Assembly (NCBI GenBank): GCA_021828225.1
Contig: JAKASH010000108.1
Location: forward strand, 1-8,114
Origin: Acidobacteriota bacterium
GTDB taxonomy: Bacteria > Acidobacteriota > Terriglobia > UBA7540
Length of the DNA stretch: 8,114 nucleotides
Direction: 5' to 3'
Of the stretch, positions 1 to 6,493 are shown in pieces. The position numbers and the translations under genes were made by a program. The notes below the pieces were generated by a model. That model was not told the DNA's origin, ran no database searches, and saw only the letters and a list, made by a program, of their open reading frames with translations. Numbering within the stretch: the first letter of the stretch is position 1; each line of letters begins with the position of its first letter.

Positions 1-60
1 AAGGAACAGAATCTTCGGCGCGCAAGGATCACTTTGGGTCCTGAGGAGGAAGTAGTGTGA
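1..60 (+). CDS. Possible C-terminal tail of an upstream gene (partial)
   Basis: Frame 1 is open from the window edge and ends in TGA at 58-60, giving 19 residues that end in LGPEEEVV. Its stop overlaps the GTG start of the desaturase by four bases (GTGA), the arrangement seen in translationally coupled operon genes. A competing reading exists: frame 3 is also open and stops at 42-44, just before the desaturase SD. With so few codons the sequence cannot decide which frame is coding, or whether either is. No function can be assigned. Confidence 0.3.
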   Translation, partial: KEQNLRRARITLGPEEEVV

Positions 61-1118
61 GAGTTGTGAGCCAAGATCCGCTTTTAACACATGCAGAGCG
101 CCAGATCAACCCTATGACCTGGAAGGCAGTTGTAGACAAGTACCAGCAGCCCTCGCTTTGGCACAGCCTCTTTCAGATCGTTAACTCAGTAGTGCCTTAT
201 GGGGTACTCTGGTTTCTGATGGCCCGGGGCCTGGCGACTTCCCGTTGGATCATCCTGCCGTTGGCAATCCTGGCTGGTGGCTTTCTGGTGCGGGTGTTCA
301 TTATCCACCACGACTGCGGCCACGGGTCATTCTTCAAGTCCCGAAGAGCCAATGACGTCTGTGGATTCATTACCGGAGTGCTGACTTTCACGCCCTACCA
401 CTTCTGGCGCTGGGAACACGCCGTGCACCATGCCGGTTCGGGCGATCTGGACAGGCGTGGCTTGGGTTCCGTGTGGACTTTGACTGTGCAGGAATACCTG
501 GAGGCGCCTCTGTGGAAGCGGTTCGCCTATCGGGTGGCGCGCAATCCGTTCGTCTTCCTTGTGTTGGGGTCGCCGGTATTGTTCCTCGTGCTCCACCGGT
601 TTGCCTCGGCCCGGGCGAACAAGCGGGATCGGCACTCGGTGTATTGGACGAATCTTGGAATTCTAGTAATGGCCGGCGTGCTGAGTTTCGTGATGGGCCT
701 CAAAGCATACCTTGTGATTCAACTCTCCGTGATGATGGTAGCGAGCACGGCGGGAGTCTGGCTGTTTTATGTGCAGCATCAATTTGAAGGAGTCAACTGG
801 CAACGCCACGGCAAGTGGAATTACACCGTAGCAGCCCTCGAAGGCAGTTCATTTTACAAGTTGCCCAAGCTCCTGCAATGGTTTTCAGGCAACATCGGCT
901 TTCATCACATCCATCACCTGAACCCGCGTATTCCCAACTACAACCTGCAGAAGTGCCACAACGAGGGCCCGATGTTTCAGCGAGTGAAGACCGTGACTCT
1001 GCTCTCAAGCCTGAAGTCTCTCACCCTGCGTTTGTGGGACGAATCCCACCATCAATTAGTAGGCTACGGCTACCTCAGAACCCTTCGTAAGCGACGGCGA
1101 CTCTACGAGCTTCCTTGA
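57..1118 (+). CDS. Membrane fatty acid desaturase (three-histidine-box di-iron family)
   Basis: This is a 353-aa integral membrane desaturase that should introduce a double bond into an acyl chain using O2 and electrons from a ferredoxin- or cytochrome-type donor. The three diagnostic His boxes are present: HDCGH at residues 85-89, HAVHH at 121-125 and HHIHH at 283-287. A further histidine lies in the conserved-looking YVQHQFEG segment (residues 238-245). Hydrophobic stretches lie near residues 45-58, 66-83, 163-180, 198-216 and 219-239, as expected for a fold that places the His boxes on the cytoplasmic face. The C-terminus is very basic (RTLRKRRRLY). The start is GTG at 57, six bases after a strong SD (GAGGAGGA, 43-50). 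Family membership is firm. The position of the double bond (delta-12-like or other) cannot be read from sequence alone. The gene converges on the minus-strand hypothetical gene, only 34 bases away. Confidence 0.93.
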   Translation: MRVVSQDPLLTHAERQINPMTWKAVVDKYQQPSLWHSLFQIVNSVVPYGVLWFLMARGLATSRWIILPLAILAGGFLVRVFIIHHDCGHGSFFKSRRANDVCGFITGVLTFTPYHFWRWEHAVHHAGSGDLDRRGLGSVWTLTVQEYLEAPLWKRFAYRVARNPFVFLVLGSPVLFLVLHRFASARANKRDRHSVYWTNLGILVMAGVLSFVMGLKAYLVIQLSVMMVASTAGVWLFYVQHQFEGVNWQRHGKWNYTVAALEGSSFYKLPKLLQWFSGNIGFHHIHHLNPRIPNYNLQKCHNEGPMFQRVKTVTLLSSLKSLTLRLWDESHHQLVGYGYLRTLRKRRRLYELP

Positions 1119-1152
1119 CGATTCGCCGCGCCTGAGCGACAGATGTGGTGTA

Positions 1153-1464
1153 TTACGACTTGCCGCCAGCGACCCACTTTTTGACGGGTTTCGGGTAAGT
1201 CTTTTCAACGTACTCCTGGATGTCGCTCGGCGTGATGCGAAGGTGAGGCTCCGCGGGGAATTCGCTTGTCTCGCGGTCCAACTCGTGCTTCAAGCGCGCA
1301 AAGCACATTCCCGGGCCATCCTGAATTCTTAAGGGAGGCAAGCGGAACGCATCGTTTTGGACGTTGACGGTGAATTCGCGGCTCCCTTGAGGCGGGTCGA
1401 TCACGTGATAAGCATAGATCCGAGAGGTCGTCTCGAGAGAGAAACCGCGATACTGGATGTACAT
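1153..1464 (-). CDS. Conserved-looking hypothetical protein, 103 aa
   Basis: The ORF is open much further upstream, but the best start is ATG at 1464, seven bases after AAAGGA (1472-1477). Translation from there gives MYIQYRGFSL... with balanced composition, whereas the upstream part of the frame is arginine-rich and looks out of frame. The protein begins with several probable beta-strands (YIQYRGFS, RIYAYHVID, REFTVNVQ), continues with FARLKHELD and ends in an amphipathic helix and basic tail (DIQEYVEKTYPKPVKKW). There is no signal peptide or membrane segment, so it is probably cytosolic. I recognise the style as a small hypothetical protein seen in Acidobacteria but know no function for it. 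It is the last gene of the minus-strand run that includes groES and groEL, separated from the upstream 48-aa gene by 79 bases that contain a hairpin. Confidence 0.75.
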   Translation of the reverse strand: MYIQYRGFSLETTSRIYAYHVIDPPQGSREFTVNVQNDAFRLPPLRIQDGPGMCFARLKHELDRETSEFPAEPHLRITPSDIQEYVEKTYPKPVKKWVAGGKS

Positions 1465-1478
1465 GAGAGAGTCCTTTC

Positions 1479-1497
1479 GCCGTCCGTCGCGGACGGC
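1479..1497 (-). promoter_or_regulatory. Perfect 7-bp hairpin abutting the ribosome binding site of the 103-aa gene
   Basis: GCCGTCC (1479-1485) and GGACGGC (1491-1497) form a GC-rich perfect inverted repeat with a 5-base loop. In minus-strand RNA the stem ends immediately before GAAAGGA, which contains the SD of the 103-aa gene. No U-run follows, so it is not a classical terminator. It may tune translation, stabilise a processed mRNA end, or be a weak attenuator between the 48-aa and 103-aa genes. Confidence 0.5.
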
Positions 1498-1543
1498 AGA
1501 GGGTGCCTTTGCGGTGACGGCAGCTTGCCCGCCATCCGACAAA

Positions 1544-1690
1544 CTATGCCTGTTTCGGAGCCGCCTGCGCGTCCGCCGTTTGCGGCTGCGTTTCCAGCAC
1601 CTTTCGCAATTCTCGAGAGTGCTTCCGCTGGAGTATCTTCTGCTTTCGTAACCGGCCGAACCTTGATTTGTCCCCATTTCTTTCCGACAT
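1544..1690 (-). CDS. Small, very basic hypothetical protein, 48 aa
   Basis: ATG at 1690 is preceded by a double SD-like run (AAGGAAGGAACTT), with AAGGA four to eight bases upstream; the frame ends in TAG at 1544-1546. The product starts MSERNGDKSRFGRLRKQKIL. Residues 8-30 are dense in Arg/Lys (roughly half of them) and could form one amphipathic helix; the last 15 residues are a Gln/Ala/Pro tail. There is no membrane segment. The alternating charge pattern and good SD argue for a real gene; the two longer minus-strand frames over the same bases are Arg-rich or low-complexity. A nucleic-acid- or ribosome-associated role is a guess from charge only. It lies 100 bases downstream of groEL and 79 bases upstream of the 103-aa gene, in the same direction, so it may be co-transcribed with the chaperonin genes. 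Confidence 0.6.
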   Translation of the reverse strand: MSERNGDKSRFGRLRKQKILQRKHSRELRKVLETQPQTADAQAAPKQA

Positions 1691-1790
1691 AAGTTCCTTC
1701 CTTGCATGCCCTGAACTTCTGTATCAGGCAGCAGCTCATTTGGCTTGATCCCATTCCCAACCAACGAATCACTTCGACGGCCGCTTTCTC

Positions 1791-3545
<1,755 letters not shown>

Positions 3546-3591
3546 TCACCAAACCACCTCCGTCGTCGGCTACTGCCAACTGACTCCCCAC

Positions 3592-3909
3592 CTACTTCTT
3601 CCCACTCGCGGTGGCTGCCGCACCTTCAAGGATTCCCAGCACTTCTTCCTCGCGCAGGATCAGATACTCCTGGTCTTCCATCTTGATTTCAGCGCCGGAA
3701 TATTTCCCGAAGAGGATCCGGTCGCCCGCTTTCACATCCAGAGCGATCACCTTTCCGTCTTCAGTCTTCTTGCCGGACCCGACGGCGACGACTTTGCCCT
3801 CTTGCGGTTTCTCCTTGGCTGTGTCGGGAATGATGATTCCGCCCTTCACGGCTTCCTTCTCTTCAACTCGCTTGATCAGGATTCGATCATGCAGAGGTCT
3901 GAAATTCAT
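3592..3909 (-). CDS. groES: Co-chaperonin GroES (10-kDa, Hsp10)
   Basis: GroES forms the seven-membered lid of the GroEL chamber. The 105-aa product begins [14 protein letters not shown] and contains the mobile-loop segment [18 protein letters not shown] (residues 17-34) with the hydrophobic GIII contact to GroEL. It also has the family blocks GKVVAVGSG (38-46), [14 protein letters not shown] (59-72) and [13 protein letters not shown] (81-93). Two adjacent ATGs are possible: 3912 gives MMNF and sits only four bases from GGAG, while 3909 gives the family-typical MNFRPLHDR and a seven-base spacing, so I chose 3909. An extra tail ([11 protein letters not shown]) makes it about 10 residues longer than usual. 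No CIRCE-type repeat is visible upstream; instead there is a short leader ORF and an 11-bp inverted repeat. Confidence 0.97.
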   Translation of the reverse strand: MNFRPLHDRILIKRVEEKEAVKGGIIIPDTAKEKPQEGKVVAVGSGKKTEDGKVIALDVKAGDRILFGKYSGAEIKMEDQEYLILREEEVLGILEGAAATASGKK

Positions 3910-3923
3910 CATGATTCTCCTTC

Positions 3924-3977
3924 GAAAATAGCCGTAAGTTCTTGAAACTACGTTGAGCCGCCTAGTCGGCTATTTTC
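3924..3977 (-). promoter_or_regulatory. 11-bp perfect inverted repeat in the groES leader
   Basis: GAAAATAGCCG (3924-3934) and CGGCTATTTTC (3967-3977) are exact reverse complements separated by 32 bases. In minus-strand RNA the downstream arm ends directly against GAAGGAG, the groES SD (3917-3923). A second AGCCG (plus strand, 3956-3960) could pair with part of the same upstream arm, giving a smaller competing stem. The element could be an mRNA structure controlling groES translation or a two-site operator. It is not CIRCE by sequence or spacing. Confidence 0.65.
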
Positions 3978-4004
3978 ATTCTTCGTTGTGACCCGAAGGG
4001 TCAT
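3948..4004 (-). CDS. Possible 18-codon leader peptide ahead of groES
   Basis: ATG at 4004 lies six bases after a strong SD (AAAGGAG, 4011-4017) and opens an 18-codon frame ([18 protein letters not shown]) ending in TAG at 3948-3950, 38 bases before the groES start. The SD is as good as that of any gene in the window, which is the main evidence. Codons 9-12 (ENSR) lie on the upstream arm of the 11-bp inverted repeat, so a translating ribosome would melt that stem. A 6-bp hairpin (TGACCC/GGGTCA, 3989-4003) overlaps the start codon. It may be a regulatory leader, or the degenerate start of a lost gene. Confidence 0.4.
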   Translation of the reverse strand: MTLRVTTKNENSRLGGST

Positions 4005-4034
4005 GGGCGACTCCTTTCGCGTTTAGTTAGGCAT

Positions 4035-4063
4035 GGTATGTTGGTTGAGCCGCTGCGCTTCAA
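4035..4063 (-). promoter_or_regulatory. Candidate promoter for groES-groEL
   Basis: On the minus strand, TTGAAG (4063-4058) is followed after 17 bases by CATACC (4040-4035), a weak sigma70-like pair upstream of the leader ORF. The -35 box also resembles the TTGAA core of heat-shock promoters, but no CCCAT-type -10 is placed to support that. No CIRCE repeat is present. The rest of 4064-4207 shows nothing recognisable except a 4-bp stem with a UUCG loop on the minus strand, near 4172-4183. Confidence 0.25.
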
Positions 4064-4207
4064 AGGTCTTGTCCCGTTCCACTGATCTTCCTCACGAACG
4101 AATGACGTCGATGAACTTGGACCACGCGGTGCTGGCGGCATCCGTCCAGGCGCACGATTAGAGGCTTGTTTGGTCCGAAGACCCTGCAGCGACGACTTCG
4201 CCGAATC

Positions 4208-4360
4208 TTAGTTCTCATATTTCACCTTGCGCGGAACCGTTGCGTAGCAGGCCTCCCGAAAGTACTTACCCGCTCTGCTCGTCGGGACGGCCCAGATACC
4301 CCCCATACAAACCGCGAATCCCAGCAGGATGCCGTAACCCACGGGCGAGGGCTCGGACAC
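4208..4360 (-). CDS. Small single-helix membrane protein, 50 aa
   Basis: The frame runs from GTG at 4360 to TAA at 4208-4210. The product begins MSEPSPVGYGILLGFAVCMG, so one hydrophobic segment covers about residues 8-25 (VGYGILLGFAVCMGGIWAV). A basic, probably cytoplasmic, tail follows (TSRAGKYFREACYATVPRKVKYEN). Two cysteines (18 and 38) are present. The start is 12 bases after the stop of the DUF6804-like gene and has only a moderate SD (AAGG, ten bases upstream), consistent with translational coupling. The frame continues the upstream gene's frame after its TAA, so a readthrough fusion is formally possible but unnecessary. I do not recognise a family. Protein-like composition and the clean membrane segment support a real gene. 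Confidence 0.6.
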   Translation of the reverse strand: MSEPSPVGYGILLGFAVCMGGIWAVPTSRAGKYFREACYATVPRKVKYEN

Positions 4361-4372
4361 GCGCCAGCCGCC

Positions 4373-4738
4373 TTAAAGTGATTCGCTTCCCGGCGTTCGA
4401 TTGGTAATGGAAGGGATGGAGAGGATCGGCTGCGTCCTCAGTGCTGCCATCGAGAGCAGAAACGCCAGCAGGCAAGCCACATCCAGCCAGAGAAATACAT
4501 TGCGGGAAAGCGCGACGGGCACTATGGGGTTAAACAGTACGGCAATCGCAACGAACCCGGCTGCCCAAAGGTACTTCGGCCGGGCAACCGCCTGCGTGGC
4601 AACCATCAAGGCGCCCACACAGACCACGATGTCCAGCAGGATTTTCACGCCTGGGGAGGCCACCCAGAATGCCGTTAACAGCAACACCCCAGCACAAACG
4701 AACTTCATTATTTTCATAAACATGGGATTCGTAAACAT
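4373..4738 (-). CDS. Four-helix small membrane protein, DUF6804-like
   Basis: The 121-aa product has four predicted membrane segments: about residues 11-28 (KFVCAGVLLLTAFWVA), 31-50 (KILLDIVVCVGALMVATQ), 56-75 (YLWAAGFVAIAVLFNPIVPV) and 82-100 (FLWLDVACLLAFLLSMAAL). The third segment contains FNPIVPV followed by LSR and a W-x-D in the fourth, a pattern I associate from memory with the DUF6804 family; its function is unknown. The start is ATG at 4738, preceded at about five bases by GAGGT. Upstream in-frame ATGs (4750, 4825) have poorer SDs or overlap non-hydrophobic sequence. It lies 90 bases downstream of the ABM-fold gene and 12 bases upstream of the 50-aa membrane protein, so the three probably form one operon. 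Confidence 0.8.
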   Translation of the reverse strand: MFTNPMFMKIMKFVCAGVLLLTAFWVASPGVKILLDIVVCVGALMVATQAVARPKYLWAAGFVAIAVLFNPIVPVALSRNVFLWLDVACLLAFLLSMAALRTQPILSIPSITNRTPGSESL

Positions 4739-4828
4739 CGTACACCTCATATCTTCCGGCATTTGATGGATCGTCCTTTGCCGGAGAAGGATGAGGGCGG
4801 ACTTGCCGCCCCCGGCGAACACCAAGGC

Positions 4829-5155
4829 CTATGGCCTGGCCGCTGCGTGAGCAGCAATCTTGTGAAAGGTCGAGTTGGTGACCTCGTAGGTCTGAACTGC
4901 AGGAGTCCCTTCAATGACCTTCGCCAGGGCCTTCTGCACTTGGGGATAAGTGTCGCGGTTGTAAGCTTCCGCGGTCTCTTTGCGGTCCCACAGACTGATC
5001 CCCACCGCTTCCGTCCCAGCGGGAACGACGAGGGCAATTTCGTCCAGGAAACCTTTGTGCTTTCGAAGCAACGGAATGACTTCGTCGTTGATCGTCCGGG
5101 TAAACTCCGCAACGCTGCCGGCCTTCAGATGCATGGAGACAATTCGTGCAAACAT
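4829..5155 (-). CDS. ABM-fold (antibiotic biosynthesis monooxygenase-like) small protein
   Basis: This 108-aa protein fits the dimeric alpha/beta ferredoxin-like fold shared by ABM, Dabb and related domains. It has a first strand (FARIVSMHLK, residues 2-11), a helix (VAEFTRTINDEVIPLLRKH, 15-33), GFLDEIALVVP (35-45), then VGISLWDRKETAEAYNRD (51-68) and a final YEVTNSTFHKI (90-100). The family includes heme-degrading and quinone-forming monooxygenases but also many proteins of unknown role. No heme ligand or specific active site can be assigned here. The start is ATG at 5155, directly after a near-perfect SD (GAGGAGGT). It is transcribed from a strong promoter (-35 TTGACA) that faces the XRE gene, and is probably the first gene of a three-gene operon. 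Confidence 0.82.
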   Translation of the reverse strand: MFARIVSMHLKAGSVAEFTRTINDEVIPLLRKHKGFLDEIALVVPAGTEAVGISLWDRKETAEAYNRDTYPQVQKALAKVIEGTPAVQTYEVTNSTFHKIAAHAAARP

Positions 5156-5192
5156 AGCAACCTCCTCGGTTGTCGTCTAAGAGGTGCGATTG

Positions 5193-5222
5193 CAGGTAAC
5201 CTGACTTAGTTCAGGTTGCCTG
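5193..5222 (-). promoter_or_regulatory. 12-bp imperfect inverted repeat upstream of the ABM-fold gene
   Basis: CAGGTAACCTGA (5193-5204) and TCAGGTTGCCTG (5211-5222) match at 11 of 12 positions across a 6-base spacer. It lies downstream of the predicted ABM promoter, 38 bases before the ABM start, so it could be a roadblock operator or an mRNA hairpin. Its AGGT..CCTG core resembles AGGTTAACCAG at 5322-5332 near the regulator start, which suggests a shared binding protein. No U-run follows, so a terminator is unlikely. Confidence 0.5.
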
Positions 5223-5254
5223 GAGACTGAGTGGGAGTGGCCGTCTCATTAACC

Positions 5255-5283
5255 AGCATGAGTGAATTCACTTTACCTGTCAA
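5255..5283 (-). promoter_or_regulatory. Sigma70-type promoter for the ABM/DUF6804/small-membrane operon, with a palindromic spacer
   Basis: On the minus strand, a consensus -35 TTGACA (5283-5278) is followed after exactly 17 bases by CATGCT (5260-5255), which keeps the key A2 and T6 of the -10 box. Within the spacer, next to the -10 box, is a perfect 12-bp palindrome, AGTGAATTCACT (5261-5272), a classic operator position for a repressor. Confidence 0.6.
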
Positions 5284-5300
5284 GCAAATTCGGGGATAAT
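5272..5300 (+). promoter_or_regulatory. Sigma70-type promoter for the XRE regulator
   Basis: TTTACC (5272-5277) and GATAAT (5295-5300) are separated by 17 bases and lie 45 bases before the regulator's ATG. The -35 box overlaps the opposing ABM promoter and the last base of the AGTGAATTCACT palindrome. One protein bound there could therefore affect both directions. Confidence 0.55.
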
Positions 5301-5310
5301 CTATTAATGA

Positions 5311-5328
5311 TTAACCGTTATAGGTTAA
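5311..5328 (+). promoter_or_regulatory. Inverted repeat TTAACC-N6-GGTTAA, candidate autoregulatory operator
   Basis: TTAACC (5311-5316) and GGTTAA (5323-5328) flank GTTATA, and GGTTAACC (5323-5330) is itself palindromic. The element lies just downstream of the predicted -10 box and directly before the AAGGA SD of the regulator gene. A third TTAACC is at 5249-5254; the 9-mer TTAACCAGC occurs at both 5249 and 5325. Binding by the adjacent XRE protein is inferred from position only. Confidence 0.5.
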
Positions 5329-5344
5329 CCAGCGAAGGAATCCA

Positions 5345-6205
5345 ATGGATATTTCCCTGGTGATTAAACACCGCTTGGAGGAATTGGGCCTTGAGCAGCG
5401 AGATCTGGCAAGCGCCGCGCAGGTTACGGAGTCCTACATCTCGCAATTGCTGACTCGAAAAAAAGCGCCCCCGGCGCCTGCTCGAACGGATATTTACGAC
5501 AAGATGTCAAAGTTCTTGAAGCTTCCACACGGCGAACTGACGAAACTGGCGGAGTTACAGCGCCAGGAAGAGCTCAAAAGAAAATTGGCGGACCCACCCG
5601 CCCCATTGTTTAAAGGAGTTCGCGAGTTGGTGCTGCGCAAATGCAAGCCCGGAAGGCAGGAGCAAATGCGGGCGATTTTTGAGAGGCAGCCCTTCGGCGA
5701 AGTCGAACGCCTCGTTACCCAGAAACTCCTGGACGTGGTTAAGCGCGTTGCCAGGGAAGAACTGGAAAGTGAAAACTGGCTCCGTCTGGTGGCCAGACTG
5801 AGCAACCGAAGCTACGAAGGCATGCGGGTGTCCATCCTCGAGTTCCTGGACACGGACGTGTTCGATGTGTCGATAGAAAATTGCGTCTCTTTTTTGGATC
5901 CGCTGATCGAATCCTGGGACATTGACCTGGCGACTTTTAGCGTGGAAATTGTCTTAAACTGGAGAGTGGCTCCGGACCACACTAAAAGGTTTGAGTTTAT
6001 AGAAAAGGAACCGGCTTTTGATGAAGAGCCGGGGCTCGAAGAATTCCTTCGCGATTCTTCCCTCAGCGGCGATGCAACCGAGGAAGAAATCGAGTTCCTA
6101 AAGAGGCTTCGATTCAGCGGGAAGCGGCCTACCGCCCTCTATTATTACCGGGAACTGCAAAATCTTAGAGATCCTCTCCATTTTCGCGCCCCAAAAGCGG
6201 AATAG
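5345..6205 (+). CDS. XRE-family DNA-binding regulator with a long unrecognised C-terminal region
   Basis: This 286-aa protein starts at ATG 5345, five bases after AAGGA. Residues 5-40 form a typical Cro/C1-type helix-turn-helix (LEQRDLASAAQVTESYISQL, residues 16-35), with a longer five-helix unit to about residue 70. Residues 70-140 are helical and highly charged and could dimerise (LQRQEELKRK; GEVERLVTQKLLDVVKRVAREEL). Residues 165-205 look like an alpha/beta segment (SILEFLDTDVFDVSIENCVSF); the end is acidic with no known effector motif. No protease, kinase or toxin motif is visible. Placement is classic for a local regulator: divergent from the ABM operon, with shared palindromes in between. 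Whether it represses or activates, and what signal it senses, is unknown. Confidence 0.85.
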   Translation: MDISLVIKHRLEELGLEQRDLASAAQVTESYISQLLTRKKAPPAPARTDIYDKMSKFLKLPHGELTKLAELQRQEELKRKLADPPAPLFKGVRELVLRKCKPGRQEQMRAIFERQPFGEVERLVTQKLLDVVKRVAREELESENWLRLVARLSNRSYEGMRVSILEFLDTDVFDVSIENCVSFLDPLIESWDIDLATFSVEIVLNWRVAPDHTKRFEFIEKEPAFDEEPGLEEFLRDSSLSGDATEEEIEFLKRLRFSGKRPTALYYYRELQNLRDPLHFRAPKAE

Positions 6206-6219
6206 TCAGCCAGACGGCT

Positions 6220-6249
6220 ACCCGAGGCTTGCCTCCCGGGTTGTTTCCT
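6220..6249 (+). terminator. Possible rho-independent terminator after the XRE gene
   Basis: Fifteen bases after the TAG, ACCC-GAGG (6220-6227) can pair with CCTC (6232-6235) and GGGT (6238-6241) around a CTTG loop, with a 2-base bulge. It is followed by TTGTTTCCT. The stem is good, but the T-tract is interrupted, so the call is tentative. Confidence 0.4.
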
Positions 6250-6335
6250 GGAACAAGGCTATTCGTGACGTCACTTTCCTTGCAGTCGATGGGATTTTTG
6301 AAGGGAGGCGGCGCATCAGATTGCTGCCGTACGGA

Positions 6336-6467
6336 TCAAGGGTGGTTCTGCGACGGTTTCTCCACCAACCCTGTAAGCGGGATCAGGAAAGCGTTTCCCC
6401 CTGAATAGTCCTTGATTGGAAACAGGGATGTAGGCCTCGGACAGCGCGAGCAGTCACGCGGATACAT
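6336..6467 (-). CDS. Doubtful small ORF, 43 aa
   Basis: ATG at 6467 to TGA at 6336-6338, just downstream of the beta-barrel gene in the same direction. The product contains CSRC near the N-terminus and a proline-rich, uncharged middle (SLFPIKDYSGGNAFLIP). Against it: no good SD, start inside a small inverted repeat, short length. No family recognised. Confidence 0.18.
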   Translation of the reverse strand: MYPRDCSRCPRPTSLFPIKDYSGGNAFLIPLTGLVEKPSQNHP

Positions 6468-6493
6468 CCAATCGCCTGCGGTCTTCAGTTATT

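Larger units (their letters stand above)
6206..6493. other. Convergent intergenic region between the XRE gene and the beta-barrel gene
   Basis: Apart from the terminator-like stem, this 288-base region holds a 10-bp palindrome GTGACGTCAC (6265-6274) and a 7-bp inverted repeat GGATGTA/TACATCC (6426-6432 and 6463-6469). A minus-strand 43-codon frame (6336-6467; product begins MYPRDCSRCPRP, with a CxxC) is possible. That frame has no convincing SD and may be chance. Nothing else is recognised. Confidence 0.4.

Noticed and set aside
1465..1764. Upstream extension of the 103-aa gene to a 203-residue frame
   Set aside because: The added part is Arg/Ser-rich and unlike a folded protein, overlaps the better-supported 48-aa gene, and lacks an SD as good as AAAGGA at 1472-1477.
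1401..1772. Minus-strand 123-residue frame overlapping both small genes
   Set aside because: It overlaps the 103-aa gene in another frame, has low-complexity Ala/Gly content in the middle and no supporting SD.
3913..4060. CIRCE (HrcA operator) upstream of groES
   Set aside because: No TTAGCACTC-N9-GAGTGCTAA or near match; the inverted repeat present has different arms and a 32-base spacer.
4166..4381. Plus-strand 71-residue frame
   Set aside because: Antisense to the 50-aa membrane protein; Arg/His-rich, no SD or motif.
6265..6274. GTGACGTCAC palindrome as an operator
   Set aside because: It lies between two converging gene ends with no promoter to control; most likely chance.
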